DNA of 64,000 bases from Enterobacter kobei (lineage in GTDB: Bacteria > Pseudomonadota > Gammaproteobacteria > Enterobacterales > Enterobacteriaceae), in assembly GCF_001729765.1 (NCBI RefSeq), contig NZ_CP017181.1, positions 2,976,001 to 3,040,000 on the forward strand. Reading direction: 5' to 3'. Positions 9,595-17,066 of this stretch are shown here, in pieces (position 1 is the stretch's first letter; each line of letters begins with the position of its first letter). The position numbers were made by a program, and so were the translations under genes. The notes beneath the pieces are model-generated. The model was not told the origin of the DNA, made no database searches, and worked only from the letters and a program-made list of their open reading frames with translations.

Positions 9595-11333
9595 ACGCGC
9601 TCTGGCAGAAAGTAAACCGCGAGATGGTGGCGAAGATCCTCGCCGAGCTGGAATACGAACGTACCCTGCGCGCTGAGCCGGTTTCATCGGACGGCTGGCG
9701 CATCACCATGGGCACGGAGTCCTGGCAGTTTCGCGCCACGCGCGGGATCTGGGGCTGGCTGCATATCGATCCTGATACCCTGACCACCGCCAGCGGCGCC
9801 GCCGTGGAAGCGGAAAGCGCGCTGCTGCAGCTGGCGACCGTGCTGGAGATGAGCGACGCGCAAACGGCGGAGCATATGGAAGATCTTTACGCCACGCTGC
9901 GCGGTGATATTCAGCTGCTCCAGGCGCGTGAAGCGCTGGATGCCGACGCGCTGATCCACCTCGACCCGGATGAATTACAGTGTCTGATGAGCGGTCATCC
10001 TAAGTTTATTTTCAACAAAGGCCGCCGCGGATGGGGGCTGGATGCCCTGCATCAGTACGCACCTGAGTATCGCGGACGTTTTCGTCTGCACTGGGTTGCC
10101 GTTCAGCGTGAACACCTGGTCTGGAGCAGCGACGCCGATTGCGACATTCAGAATCTGCTTGCCAGTACCATGGACAACGCCGAGCGCGTCCGGTTTGAGC
10201 ATCGCTGGCAGGCGCTGGGGCTCGACGAAAGCTGGCTGCCCGTGCCGCTACACCCGTGGCAGTGGCAACAGAAAATTGCCATTCACTTCCTGGCGCAGCT
10301 GGCGCGCGGTGAGATGGTGGAGCTGGGCGAATTTGGCGATGAGTATCTGGCGCAGCAGTCTCTGCGCACGCTCACCAACGCCAGCCGTCGCGCGCCGTTT
10401 GACATCAAGCTGCCGCTGACCATCTATAACACCTCCTGCTATCGCGGCATTCCGGGCAAATACATTGCCGCCGGGCCGCTGGCCTCACGCTGGCTGCAGC
10501 AGCAGTTCGCCTCTGACGCCACGCTGATTCGCTGCGGCGCGCAGGTACTGGGTGAACCCGCCGCCGGATATCTGTCGCATCCGGGCTATGCCGCATTACC
10601 GAAAGCGCCCTACCGCTATCAGGAGATGCTGGGGGTGATCTGGCGCGAGAATCCGTCCTGTTATTTAGAGGACGGTGAACAGGCGGTGCTGATGGCGGCG
10701 CTGATGGAAACCGATAACGCCGGGCGTCCGCTGATCGACGCGTGGATTAAACGCTCGGGGCTAAGCGCCGACGCGTGGCTGGAAAAGCTGTTTGAGGCAA
10801 CGGTGATCCCGTTCTATCACCTGCTCTGCCGCTATGGCGTGGCGCTGATCGCCCACGGCCAGAACGTGACGCTGGTGATGAAAAACTACGTGCCGCAGCG
10901 CATCCTGCTGAAGGATTTCCAGGGTGATATGCGTCTGGTGGACGAAGATTTCCCGCAGGCGCAGAGCCTGCCGGCGCAGGTGAAGGACGTTACGGCACGT
11001 CTGAGCGCGGATTACATCATCCACGACCTGCAAACCGGCAACTTTGTAACGGTGCTGCGCTTTATCTCGCGTCTCACCCTGCAATGCGGCGTGAGCGAAA
11101 TCCGTTTCTATCAAGTCCTGGCGGGGGTATTGCGCCGGTATATGGCTGCGCACCCCGAGCTTGCGGAACGTTTCGCGATGTTCGACCTGTTTAAGCCGCA
11201 AATTATTCGCGTGATCCTCAACCCGGTCAAACTGACCTTCTCCGAGCATGACGGCGGCAGCCGCATGCTGCCGAACTACGTTACCGACCTTGATAACCCT
11301 CTTTTTCTGGCCTCCCGGGAGTCAGCGCAATGA
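9591..11333 (+). CDS. iucC: Aerobactin synthase IucC
   Basis: A 580-residue NIS synthetase paralogous to IucA. It adds the second N6-acetyl-N6-hydroxylysine to the citryl intermediate, completing aerobactin. It has the same two-domain layout, with LHPWQWQ, LTNASRRAPFDIKLPLTIYNTS and HGQNVTLV motifs. It starts with GTG overlapping the iucB stop by 4 bp. It is intact and of typical length. Confidence 0.96.
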   Translation: MNALWQKVNREMVAKILAELEYERTLRAEPVSSDGWRITMGTESWQFRATRGIWGWLHIDPDTLTTASGAAVEAESALLQLATVLEMSDAQTAEHMEDLYATLRGDIQLLQAREALDADALIHLDPDELQCLMSGHPKFIFNKGRRGWGLDALHQYAPEYRGRFRLHWVAVQREHLVWSSDADCDIQNLLASTMDNAERVRFEHRWQALGLDESWLPVPLHPWQWQQKIAIHFLAQLARGEMVELGEFGDEYLAQQSLRTLTNASRRAPFDIKLPLTIYNTSCYRGIPGKYIAAGPLASRWLQQQFASDATLIRCGAQVLGEPAAGYLSHPGYAALPKAPYRYQEMLGVIWRENPSCYLEDGEQAVLMAALMETDNAGRPLIDAWIKRSGLSADAWLEKLFEATVIPFYHLLCRYGVALIAHGQNVTLVMKNYVPQRILLKDFQGDMRLVDEDFPQAQSLPAQVKDVTARLSADYIIHDLQTGNFVTVLRFISRLTLQCGVSEIRFYQVLAGVLRRYMAAHPELAERFAMFDLFKPQIIRVILNPVKLTFSEHDGGSRMLPNYVTDLDNPLFLASRESAQ

Positions 11334-12655
11334 AAACCTATGATTTCATCGGCATTGGTATTGGCCCGTTTAACCTCAGCATCGCCGCCCTGGCAGAAGG
11401 GCTGGACGGTTTTAGCTCGCTGTTCCTTGAGCGCAAGCCGCACTTCTCATGGCACCCGGGGATGATGGTGCCGGACTGCCACATGCAGACCAGCTTCCTG
11501 AAGGATCTGGTCAGCGCCGTAGAGCCCACCAACCGCCACAGCTTTCTGAACTACCTGGTGCAGCGTAAAAAGTTCTACCGCTTCCTGACCACCGAACAGC
11601 GCACGGTGTCTCGCGAAGAGTTTGCCGATTACCTGTGCTGGGCGGCAGAAAACCTCACCAACCTCACCTTCAGCCAGCAGGTGCAGCAGGTGAGCTTTGA
11701 TGAGACACGCGGTCTGTTTGAGGTGATGACCCAGCGGGATCGGTTCCTTGCCCGCCACGTCTGCGTGGGGATTGGCAAACAGATTAACCTCCCGGATTGC
11801 GTGACGGTGCAGGACGACACATGTTTCCACGCCAGCGAGATGATGCTGCGCACGCCAAATTTAGCGGGCAAGCGCGTGACCGTCGTCGGTGGCGGCCAGA
11901 GCGGTGCCGACCTGTTCTTAAATATCTTCCGCGGGGAATGGGGCCAGCCGCTAAGCCTGAACTGGGTGTCGCGCCGTAACAATTATAACGCGCTGGATGA
12001 AGCCGCCTTCGCCAACGAGTACTTCACGCCGGAGTATGTGGACAGCTTCTCCACGCTCGGCGAAGAGGCCCGTCGTCAGATGCTGCACGAGCAGAAGATG
12101 ACCTCTGACGGCATTACCACCGAGTCCCTGCTGGCAATTTACCGCGCCATGTATCACCGCTTTGAGGTGCTGCGTGAAAAACCGTGGGCGCACCTTTTGC
12201 CGTCCCGCTCGGTGACGTCACTGGCGCGTCAGGAAAACGGTCAGCGTCTGAGCATACAGCATCATCTCGACGGCGGTCGCGAACAGCTGGATACCGACGT
12301 GGTGATCTTTGCCACCGGTTACCGCGCCGTGCAGCCTGCGTTCCTTGCCCCGCTGTCTCACCGCCTGCATCTGGATGCGGATGAAGCCTTCTGCATCAAC
12401 AACGATTTCACCCTCGAATGGGACGGCCCGCAGAGCAACCGCCTGTTTGCCGTCAATGCCGGGATGCACCGTCTCGGCATTGCTGAACCCCAGCTCAGCC
12501 TGATGGCCTGGCGTGCCGCACGCATTCTTAACCGCGCGCATCCTGACGAGCCATTTGAGCTGGCTACCACACCCGGCGTTATCCACTGGCGCACCACCGC
12601 CAGCCAGGACAGCAGCCCGGTTTTTAACGCGTTAGAGAAAACGACCGAGTACTGA
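11330..12655 (+). CDS. iucD: L-lysine N6-monooxygenase IucD
   Basis: A 441-residue flavoprotein that hydroxylates the lysine side chain using FAD, NADPH and O2, the first step of aerobactin synthesis. The FAD-binding GIGIGPFNLS motif lies at the N-terminus, VVGGGQSGAD (NADPH site) near residue 187, and DVVIFATGYR near 325. It overlaps the end of iucC by 4 bp and is followed 26 bp later by iutA. Confidence 0.96.
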   Translation: MKTYDFIGIGIGPFNLSIAALAEGLDGFSSLFLERKPHFSWHPGMMVPDCHMQTSFLKDLVSAVEPTNRHSFLNYLVQRKKFYRFLTTEQRTVSREEFADYLCWAAENLTNLTFSQQVQQVSFDETRGLFEVMTQRDRFLARHVCVGIGKQINLPDCVTVQDDTCFHASEMMLRTPNLAGKRVTVVGGGQSGADLFLNIFRGEWGQPLSLNWVSRRNNYNALDEAAFANEYFTPEYVDSFSTLGEEARRQMLHEQKMTSDGITTESLLAIYRAMYHRFEVLREKPWAHLLPSRSVTSLARQENGQRLSIQHHLDGGREQLDTDVVIFATGYRAVQPAFLAPLSHRLHLDADEAFCINNDFTLEWDGPQSNRLFAVNAGMHRLGIAEPQLSLMAWRAARILNRAHPDEPFELATTPGVIHWRTTASQDSSPVFNALEKTTEY

Positions 12656-12681
12656 CACACACAATCAGGATCAACATAACA

Positions 12682-14871
12682 ATGAAACGTTCTCATCTTT
12701 GGGTTTTAAATCCTTGCTTGCTTGCAATGCTTTCTACCTCTGCGTGGGCGGAAGAACAAAAGGAAGAAAATATCGTGGTCTCCGCCAGCCGTGCACACCG
12801 CAGCGTGGCCGAGATGGCGCAGACCACGTGGGTTATTGAACGGTCTGAAATTGAGCAGCAGGTTCAGGGCGGAAAGGAGATTAAAGAAGTCCTAGCGCAG
12901 CTGATCCCGGGCATGGACGTCAGCAGCCAGGGGCGTACCAACTACGGTATGAACCTGCGCGGCCGCTCGATGATGGTGATGGTGGACGGCGTGCGCCTGA
13001 ACTCCTCCCGCAGCGACAGCCGCCAGCTCGACTCCATCGATCCGTTCAACATTGACCGTATCGAAGTGATCTCCGGCGCCACGTCCCTCTACGGCGGCGG
13101 CAGCACCGGCGGCCTGGTGAACATCGTCACCAAAAAAGGCCAGCCTGAGACCGAAGTTGAGTTCCAGACCGGAGCAAAAAGCGGCTTTAACAGCCACAAC
13201 GACCACGATGAGAACGTGTCGGCGGCGGTCAGCGGCGGCAACGACAACGCCTCGGGTCGTCTGTCGGTGTCGTATCAGCGTTACGGCGGCTGGTATGACG
13301 GCAACGGCGACGAGGTGATCATTGATAACACCCAGACCGGCTTACAGTATTCCGACCGTATTGATGTGATGGGGACCGGCACCCTCAACATTGATGAACA
13401 CCAGCAGCTTCAGCTCACGACGCAGTACTATAAGAGCGAGTCCGACGGCAAGCATGGCCTGTACCTCGGGAAAAACTTCTCGGCGGTCACGGGCGATGCG
13501 ACTGCCTATAACAAAGGTAATCTCGATTCTGACCGTATACCGGGTACCGAGCGTCATCTGATTAACCTGCAATACTCCAATACCGACTTCTGGGGCCAGG
13601 ATCTGGTTGCGCAGATTTACTATCGTGACGAAAGCCTGACCTACTACCCCTTCCCGACCCTGACCAAAGGCGTCGTGAGCAGCATCGGTGCGTCGCAGCA
13701 GAAAACCGATTTTTACGGCGGCAAGCTGACGCTGAACAGCAAACCGGTGGATGATTTAACCCTGACCTGGGGTGTGGATGCCGACCATGAAACCTTCGAT
13801 GCCAATCAGCAGTTCTTTGATCTGAGCAAAGCAGCGGCGAGCGGCGGCATGGAGCTTGATAATGCCTATAACGTGGGCCGCTACCCGGGTTACAGCATTA
13901 CCAACCTCGCCCCGTTCCTGCAGGCCAGCTACGACATTGACGCCATCACCCTGAGCGGCGGCGTGCGCTACCAGTACACCGAAAACAAGGTGGACGATTT
14001 TGTGGGTTACGCCCAGCAGCAGGCCATTGCAACCGGGAAAGCCACCTCCGCAGACGCGGTGCCGGGCGGGAAAACCGATTACAACAACTACCTGTTTAAC
14101 GCCGGGATCCTCGGTCGTCTGACCGAACAGCAGCAGCTGTGGTTTAACTTCTCCCAGGGCTTTGAAATCCCGGATCTGGCGAAGTACTACGGTTCCGGGA
14201 CTTATCAGCTCAGCAACGGTCACTATCGCCTGCTGAACAGCGTGAACGTGAACGACTCGACGCTCGATGGCATCAAGGTCAACGCTTACGAACTGGGCTG
14301 GCGCTACACCGGCGATAACCTGCGTACCCAGGTCGCGGCGTACTACTCGCTCTCGGACAAAACGATCACCATCAACAAGACGGACATGACCATCAACCTC
14401 GAAGACGACAAGCGTCGTATCTACGGGATTGAAGGCCAGGTGGACTATTTCTTCACCGACAGCGACTGGAGCACGGGCGCGAACTTTAACGCCATTAAGT
14501 CTGAAACCCGCGAAAACGGTAAATGGGAGAAGCTGACGGTAGACAGCGCCAGCCCGTCAAAAGCCAGCGCATGGGTCAACTGGGCGCCGGGCGACTGGAC
14601 CCTGCGCGTGCAGAGCACGCAGACCTTTGACGTGTCAGATGCGGACGGCAAGAAGATCGATGGCTATAACACGGTCGACTTCCTGGGCAGCTACGCCCTG
14701 CCGGTGGGTAAAGTGAGCTTCAGCGTGGAAAACGTGCTGGACAAAGACTACACCACCGCCTGGGGTCAGCGCGCGCCGGGGCTGTATAGCCCAACCTACG
14801 GTGCACCAGGTCTGTATACCTATAAAGGCCGTGGCCGTACGTTTGGTCTGAACTACTCCGTACTGTTCTAA
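12682..14871 (+). CDS. iutA: Ferric aerobactin outer-membrane receptor IutA
   Basis: A 729-residue TonB-dependent receptor. It has a signal peptide ending SAWA, a TonB box around EENIVVSA, a plug domain (PGMDVSSQGRTNYGMNLRGR, GATSLYGGGSTGG) and a 22-strand barrel ending in aromatic YSVLF. It imports Fe(III)-aerobactin and closes the iuc operon. It is intact; also known as the cloacin DF13 receptor in related species. Confidence 0.96.
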   Translation: MKRSHLWVLNPCLLAMLSTSAWAEEQKEENIVVSASRAHRSVAEMAQTTWVIERSEIEQQVQGGKEIKEVLAQLIPGMDVSSQGRTNYGMNLRGRSMMVMVDGVRLNSSRSDSRQLDSIDPFNIDRIEVISGATSLYGGGSTGGLVNIVTKKGQPETEVEFQTGAKSGFNSHNDHDENVSAAVSGGNDNASGRLSVSYQRYGGWYDGNGDEVIIDNTQTGLQYSDRIDVMGTGTLNIDEHQQLQLTTQYYKSESDGKHGLYLGKNFSAVTGDATAYNKGNLDSDRIPGTERHLINLQYSNTDFWGQDLVAQIYYRDESLTYYPFPTLTKGVVSSIGASQQKTDFYGGKLTLNSKPVDDLTLTWGVDADHETFDANQQFFDLSKAAASGGMELDNAYNVGRYPGYSITNLAPFLQASYDIDAITLSGGVRYQYTENKVDDFVGYAQQQAIATGKATSADAVPGGKTDYNNYLFNAGILGRLTEQQQLWFNFSQGFEIPDLAKYYGSGTYQLSNGHYRLLNSVNVNDSTLDGIKVNAYELGWRYTGDNLRTQVAAYYSLSDKTITINKTDMTINLEDDKRRIYGIEGQVDYFFTDSDWSTGANFNAIKSETRENGKWEKLTVDSASPSKASAWVNWAPGDWTLRVQSTQTFDVSDADGKKIDGYNTVDFLGSYALPVGKVSFSVENVLDKDYTTAWGQRAPGLYSPTYGAPGLYTYKGRGRTFGLNYSVLF

Positions 14872-14877
14872 TCCTGC

Positions 14878-14902
14878 GCGCCGCCTGCGGGCGGCGCAAT
14901 TT
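14878..14902 (+). terminator. Candidate terminator of iucABCD-iutA
   Basis: A perfect 8-bp GC stem (GCGCCGCC / GGCGGCGC) with a TGCG loop begins 7 bp after the iutA stop. It is followed only by AATTT, so the U-tract is weak; it may still terminate or protect the mRNA 3' end. Confidence 0.55.
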
Positions 14903-15035
14903 GCTGCGTAATTTCAGCGCGAATTTGCTATAAAATCAGCGATTTGCTGAAATTGTCGGCAAACGAACGAAAAGTACGTTTTCCCCCTTTGACAAGACGA
15001 ACTGAGGTCGCTACTATGCGCCTCGTTCACACGAT

Positions 15036-15111
15036 TCCTCTGTAGTTCAGTCGGTAGAACGGCGGACTGTTAATCCGTATGTCACTGGTTCGAGTCCAGT
15101 CAGAGGAGCCA
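15036..15111 (+). tRNA. tRNA-Asn (GTT), copy 1
   Basis: A 76-nt tRNA with encoded CCA. The acceptor stem is TCCTCTG/CAGAGGA, the anticodon GTT lies within CTGTTAA, and the T arm is GGTTCGAGTCC. A strong promoter precedes it: TTGACA at 14989-14994, 17-bp spacer, TACTAT at 15012-15017. It matches the E. coli asnT/U/V/W family and is identical to three other copies in the window. It marks the left edge of the accessory region that follows. Confidence 0.98.
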
Positions 15112-15120
15112 AATTTGAAA

Positions 15121-15150
15121 AGCCTGCTTTTAGAGCAGGCTTTTTGCTTT
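15121..15150 (+). terminator. Terminator after tRNA-Asn copy 1
   Basis: An 8-bp stem AGCCTGCT/AGCAGGCT with a 5-nt loop is followed by TTTTGCTTTT. Nearly the same hairpin follows the other three tRNA-Asn copies. Confidence 0.85.
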
Positions 15151-15165
15151 TCTGCGTCTCAGATG

Positions 15166-15498
15166 TTAATTCAGAATCGCATCCAGCCTGGCAAGCACCT
15201 CATTCACCACAGCGTCTGGTATGCGTTCCAGCCGCTTGCCGCTCCGGGCAGCCATATCAATGGTTCTGGGCTGGTCGCAGCGAATAGCGCCCATCGTTTT
15301 TGTTCCCGCACCGTCCAGGGAGACGGTAAAACCGGCTGTACGTGCAAAGTTTCCACCGCTGGTGATGGGAACAACAACGGGTAACCGGGTCAGCTTGTTA
15401 AAAGATGCCTTCGATACGATAAGCACCGGACGTTTTCCGCTTTGTTCATGTCCAGCTGTAGGATCCAGTGAGACGAGCCAAATTTCCCCTCTGTCCAT
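15166..15498 (-). CDS. MazF/PemK (ChpB-like) endoribonuclease toxin
   Basis: A 110-residue protein of the PemK/MazF fold. It has GEIWLVSLDP at the N-terminus, GKRPVLIVS, a PITSGGNFAR segment like ChpB, and a late RTIDMAAR motif. Such toxins cleave mRNA at short sequences and are neutralised by the partner antitoxin. The ATG directly abuts the antitoxin stop codon (TAA-ATG), the classical antitoxin-first operon. It points toward the tRNA-Asn gene, whose terminator hairpin it nearly reaches. Confidence 0.9.
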   Translation of the reverse strand: MDRGEIWLVSLDPTAGHEQSGKRPVLIVSKASFNKLTRLPVVVPITSGGNFARTAGFTVSLDGAGTKTMGAIRCDQPRTIDMAARSGKRLERIPDAVVNEVLARLDAILN

Positions 15499-15756
15499 TT
15501 ACAGGATCTCCTTGCCCACCACAGGCGCATCAATCCATTCCCGACCCTCGTCGCTCATTTCGGCGTGCGGATCGCACTGTGCAAGCAGTTCCTCAAGCGA
15601 ATAACGGGGCCGTTTCTGGGGTTCAATAATCAGGCAGCCATTATTTATGGTCATGCCGACTTCGCTGTCCGTTGACAACCCAAGCGTTTTCAGCACGGCG
15701 GGAGGAACCGCCAGCATGACGGATCCGCCAACCTTTTTCAGGCGAGTGGTATACAT
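15499..15756 (-). CDS. AbrB/MazE-type antitoxin of the ChpB-like toxin
   Basis: An 85-residue protein with an N-terminal swapped-hairpin AbrB/SpoVT DNA-binding domain (TTRLKKVGGSVMLAVPPAVL) and an acidic C-terminal tail (DPHAEMSDEGREWID) expected to wrap the toxin. The ATG at 15756 was chosen over an upstream in-frame start because it has a strong GGAGGTG ribosome site 7 nt upstream and matches the domain boundary. It probably autoregulates through the palindrome upstream. Confidence 0.88.
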   Translation of the reverse strand: MYTTRLKKVGGSVMLAVPPAVLKTLGLSTDSEVGMTINNGCLIIEPQKRPRYSLEELLAQCDPHAEMSDEGREWIDAPVVGKEIL

Positions 15757-16103
15757 AGAGCACCTCCGAATATTATATTTTAATATAACATCTGAGGCAG
15801 CCGATGCACAATTATTCATCAGATTCATTGCGATTTCCTTAGCGTAATAATGCGAGAAGAAAGCATTAATCCATCGAAGGATGGATCCGACAGTTTTCAA
15901 AGGCGGCATTGCCGGTAAAACGGCGACCCTCCTGATACATCAGTCGCTTCTTTCAGGTCATGAAGCATTTCATGCAGGCGGTAGCTTAATTCGTGGTAAG
16001 AAGGCCGATAATAGAAAACTGTTTTTGCGATTCAAAGGATTATGACGGATCAGATAAACGAAATGCGGCGCAGCTTCCGTATATGGGCTGCGCCGTAGGG
16101 ACA
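15757..16103. other. Intergenic decay zone between toxin-antitoxin pair and HTH gene
   Basis: No complete gene is seen. On the minus strand, 15897-16031 is an open 44-codon stretch ending in a stop, with no good start. It reads like a protein C-terminus (YHELSYRLHEMLHDLKEATD). It may be the relic of a prophage or island gene, but I do not recognise the family. A short GC-rich inverted repeat (GCGCAGC...GCTGCGC) lies near 16066-16096 and could terminate transcription. Confidence 0.35.
15773..15788. promoter_or_regulatory. Candidate operator of the toxin-antitoxin operon
   Basis: An AT-only inverted repeat, TTATATT-TT-AATATAA, has perfect 7-bp arms and lies 17 bp upstream of the antitoxin start. 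Its position matches the operators bound by MazE/ChpS-type antitoxins. The overlap with promoter elements is inferred. Confidence 0.5.
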
Positions 16104-16310
16104 TCAGAGATAGCGTGAAGGCCAGATTTTTTCAGGCGCAACATCTAACGCTCCAGCAATCAATCTTTCGCCTTTAGGCCAGCGGCGGGTAAGCGCATTT
16201 GCCAGCGTGGAGGATGCCAGCCCCGCCTGACGCGAAAGCGCTGACAGCGAAATGCCACGTTTTTTCAGCCCGGCGATGATGTCGGCAGGATGCCAGTCAG
16301 GCTGCGTCAT
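16104..16310 (-). CDS. Ner/Nlp-like winged HTH regulator
   Basis: A 68-residue DNA-binding protein of the Ner/SfsB (Nlp) family. It has the helix-turn-helix ISLSALSRQAGLASSTLANAL and the conserved end RWPKGERLIAGAL...PEKIWPSRY. The ATG at 16310 gives the family-typical length; the longer reading frame upstream lacks support. Its ATG overlaps the TGA of the upstream pseudogene (ATGA). Ner proteins act as repressors in Mu-like phages and homologues occur in satellite prophages; the target here is unknown. Confidence 0.82.
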   Translation of the reverse strand: MTQPDWHPADIIAGLKKRGISLSALSRQAGLASSTLANALTRRWPKGERLIAGALDVAPEKIWPSRYL

Positions 16311-16774
16311 ACTTTGACCTCCACACCGTCGATAAACTTCATGCCACCGGCAGTACGCAACCAACGCGGGGCTTTCATTTTCGCTGCGAAGTAATTAATC
16401 AGGTCGTACAGCAGCCAGCAAAGGTGCTTCTCCGTTTCAGAGGCAAATCCCAGCCCCGACAGGGTTTGCGTGATAGCAAGGCAGTAACTACAAAGCTCCG
16501 TACATTCAGGCTCAAAACGGGGAGTGGTCGCAGGAAGCGTGTCAACGGTCAGGCTTTCAACCAGATGGGGAGGAACTGGCTCTAACAGTGTGGGTTACAG
16601 CAGCGTCAGACAGGTGTTGATTCTCCCGCAAAGCGCCATTTTCAACGAGGGATCGTTGCTTTCAATCAGGGTTTCGACAAAGGTTTCGTAGTGACTGGTG
16701 TGTATGGTGAAATCCGTGGTGGCATTAAAGGGAACAACAAGTGACGGGTGTGTCTGAGTGAGGAGTATAGCCAT
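16307..16774 (-). pseudogene. P4-like prophage protein interrupted by an in-frame TAA
   Basis: Reading from the ATG at 16774 (GGAGGT ribosome site 6 nt upstream), codons 1-59 are open (MAILLTQTHPSLVVPFN...). Codon 60 is TAA (16595-16597), and the same frame continues uninterrupted to TGA at 16307, overlapping the Ner-like start. Both halves look like protein (second half LVESLTVDTLP, YCLAITQTLSGLGF, FAAKMKAPRWLR). The 155-codon total resembles the family annotated as derepression protein in P4-like satellites; that match is from memory. The most likely cause is one point mutation; a sequencing error is possible. Confidence 0.65.
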
Positions 16775-16799
16775 AAGGCAACCTCCGGTATGTGAATTT

Positions 16800-16870
16800 A
16801 AATTCCACCACCGAAGAGACCAATCTTACGGATGGTGAACTGAACGGAGTTGGTCTTACCGGTCATACCT
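16800..16870 (-). ncRNA. Candidate C4/CI-like antisense RNA region of a P4-type element
   Basis: Upstream of the interrupted gene lies an inverted repeat AGACCAA (16817-16823) / TTGGTCT (16850-16856) enclosing a 26-nt loop with further pairing. In P1/P7/P4-type immunity regions a small structured RNA sits between an Icd-like leader peptide and the antirepressor-type gene and pairs with its ribosome site. Position and context fit, but I could not verify the full C4 fold by eye. Confidence 0.3.
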
Positions 16871-16955
16871 ACACCGATGCACCTTGCGATACCCCCCCAG
16901 CCGCCAATAGAGATGTAGCCGAACGCACGACATAAAAAAAGTGCGAATGCGCCAT
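16869..16955 (-). CDS. Short Icd/Ash-like leader peptide (possibly frameshifted)
   Basis: A 28-codon frame (MAHSHFFYVVRSATSLLAAGG...) starts at the ATG at 16955. It resembles the beginning of short Icd/Ash-type peptides of P4-like prophages. It contains a run of seven Gs on its coding strand (16892-16898). With one G fewer the frame would instead read YRKVHRCRYDR after AAGG. Whether the peptide is made is unknown. Confidence 0.35.
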   Translation of the reverse strand: MAHSHFFYVVRSATSLLAAGGVSQGASV

Positions 16956-17066
16956 TATGTCGCAATGACGGTTTTACCCGGGTACTGTACTTTTATCTCT
17001 TTGTTTTACCAATCGCCTGTCCGTAAAATAAACGCCAACACGGAATTCATGCTATGAAGGTGAAAC

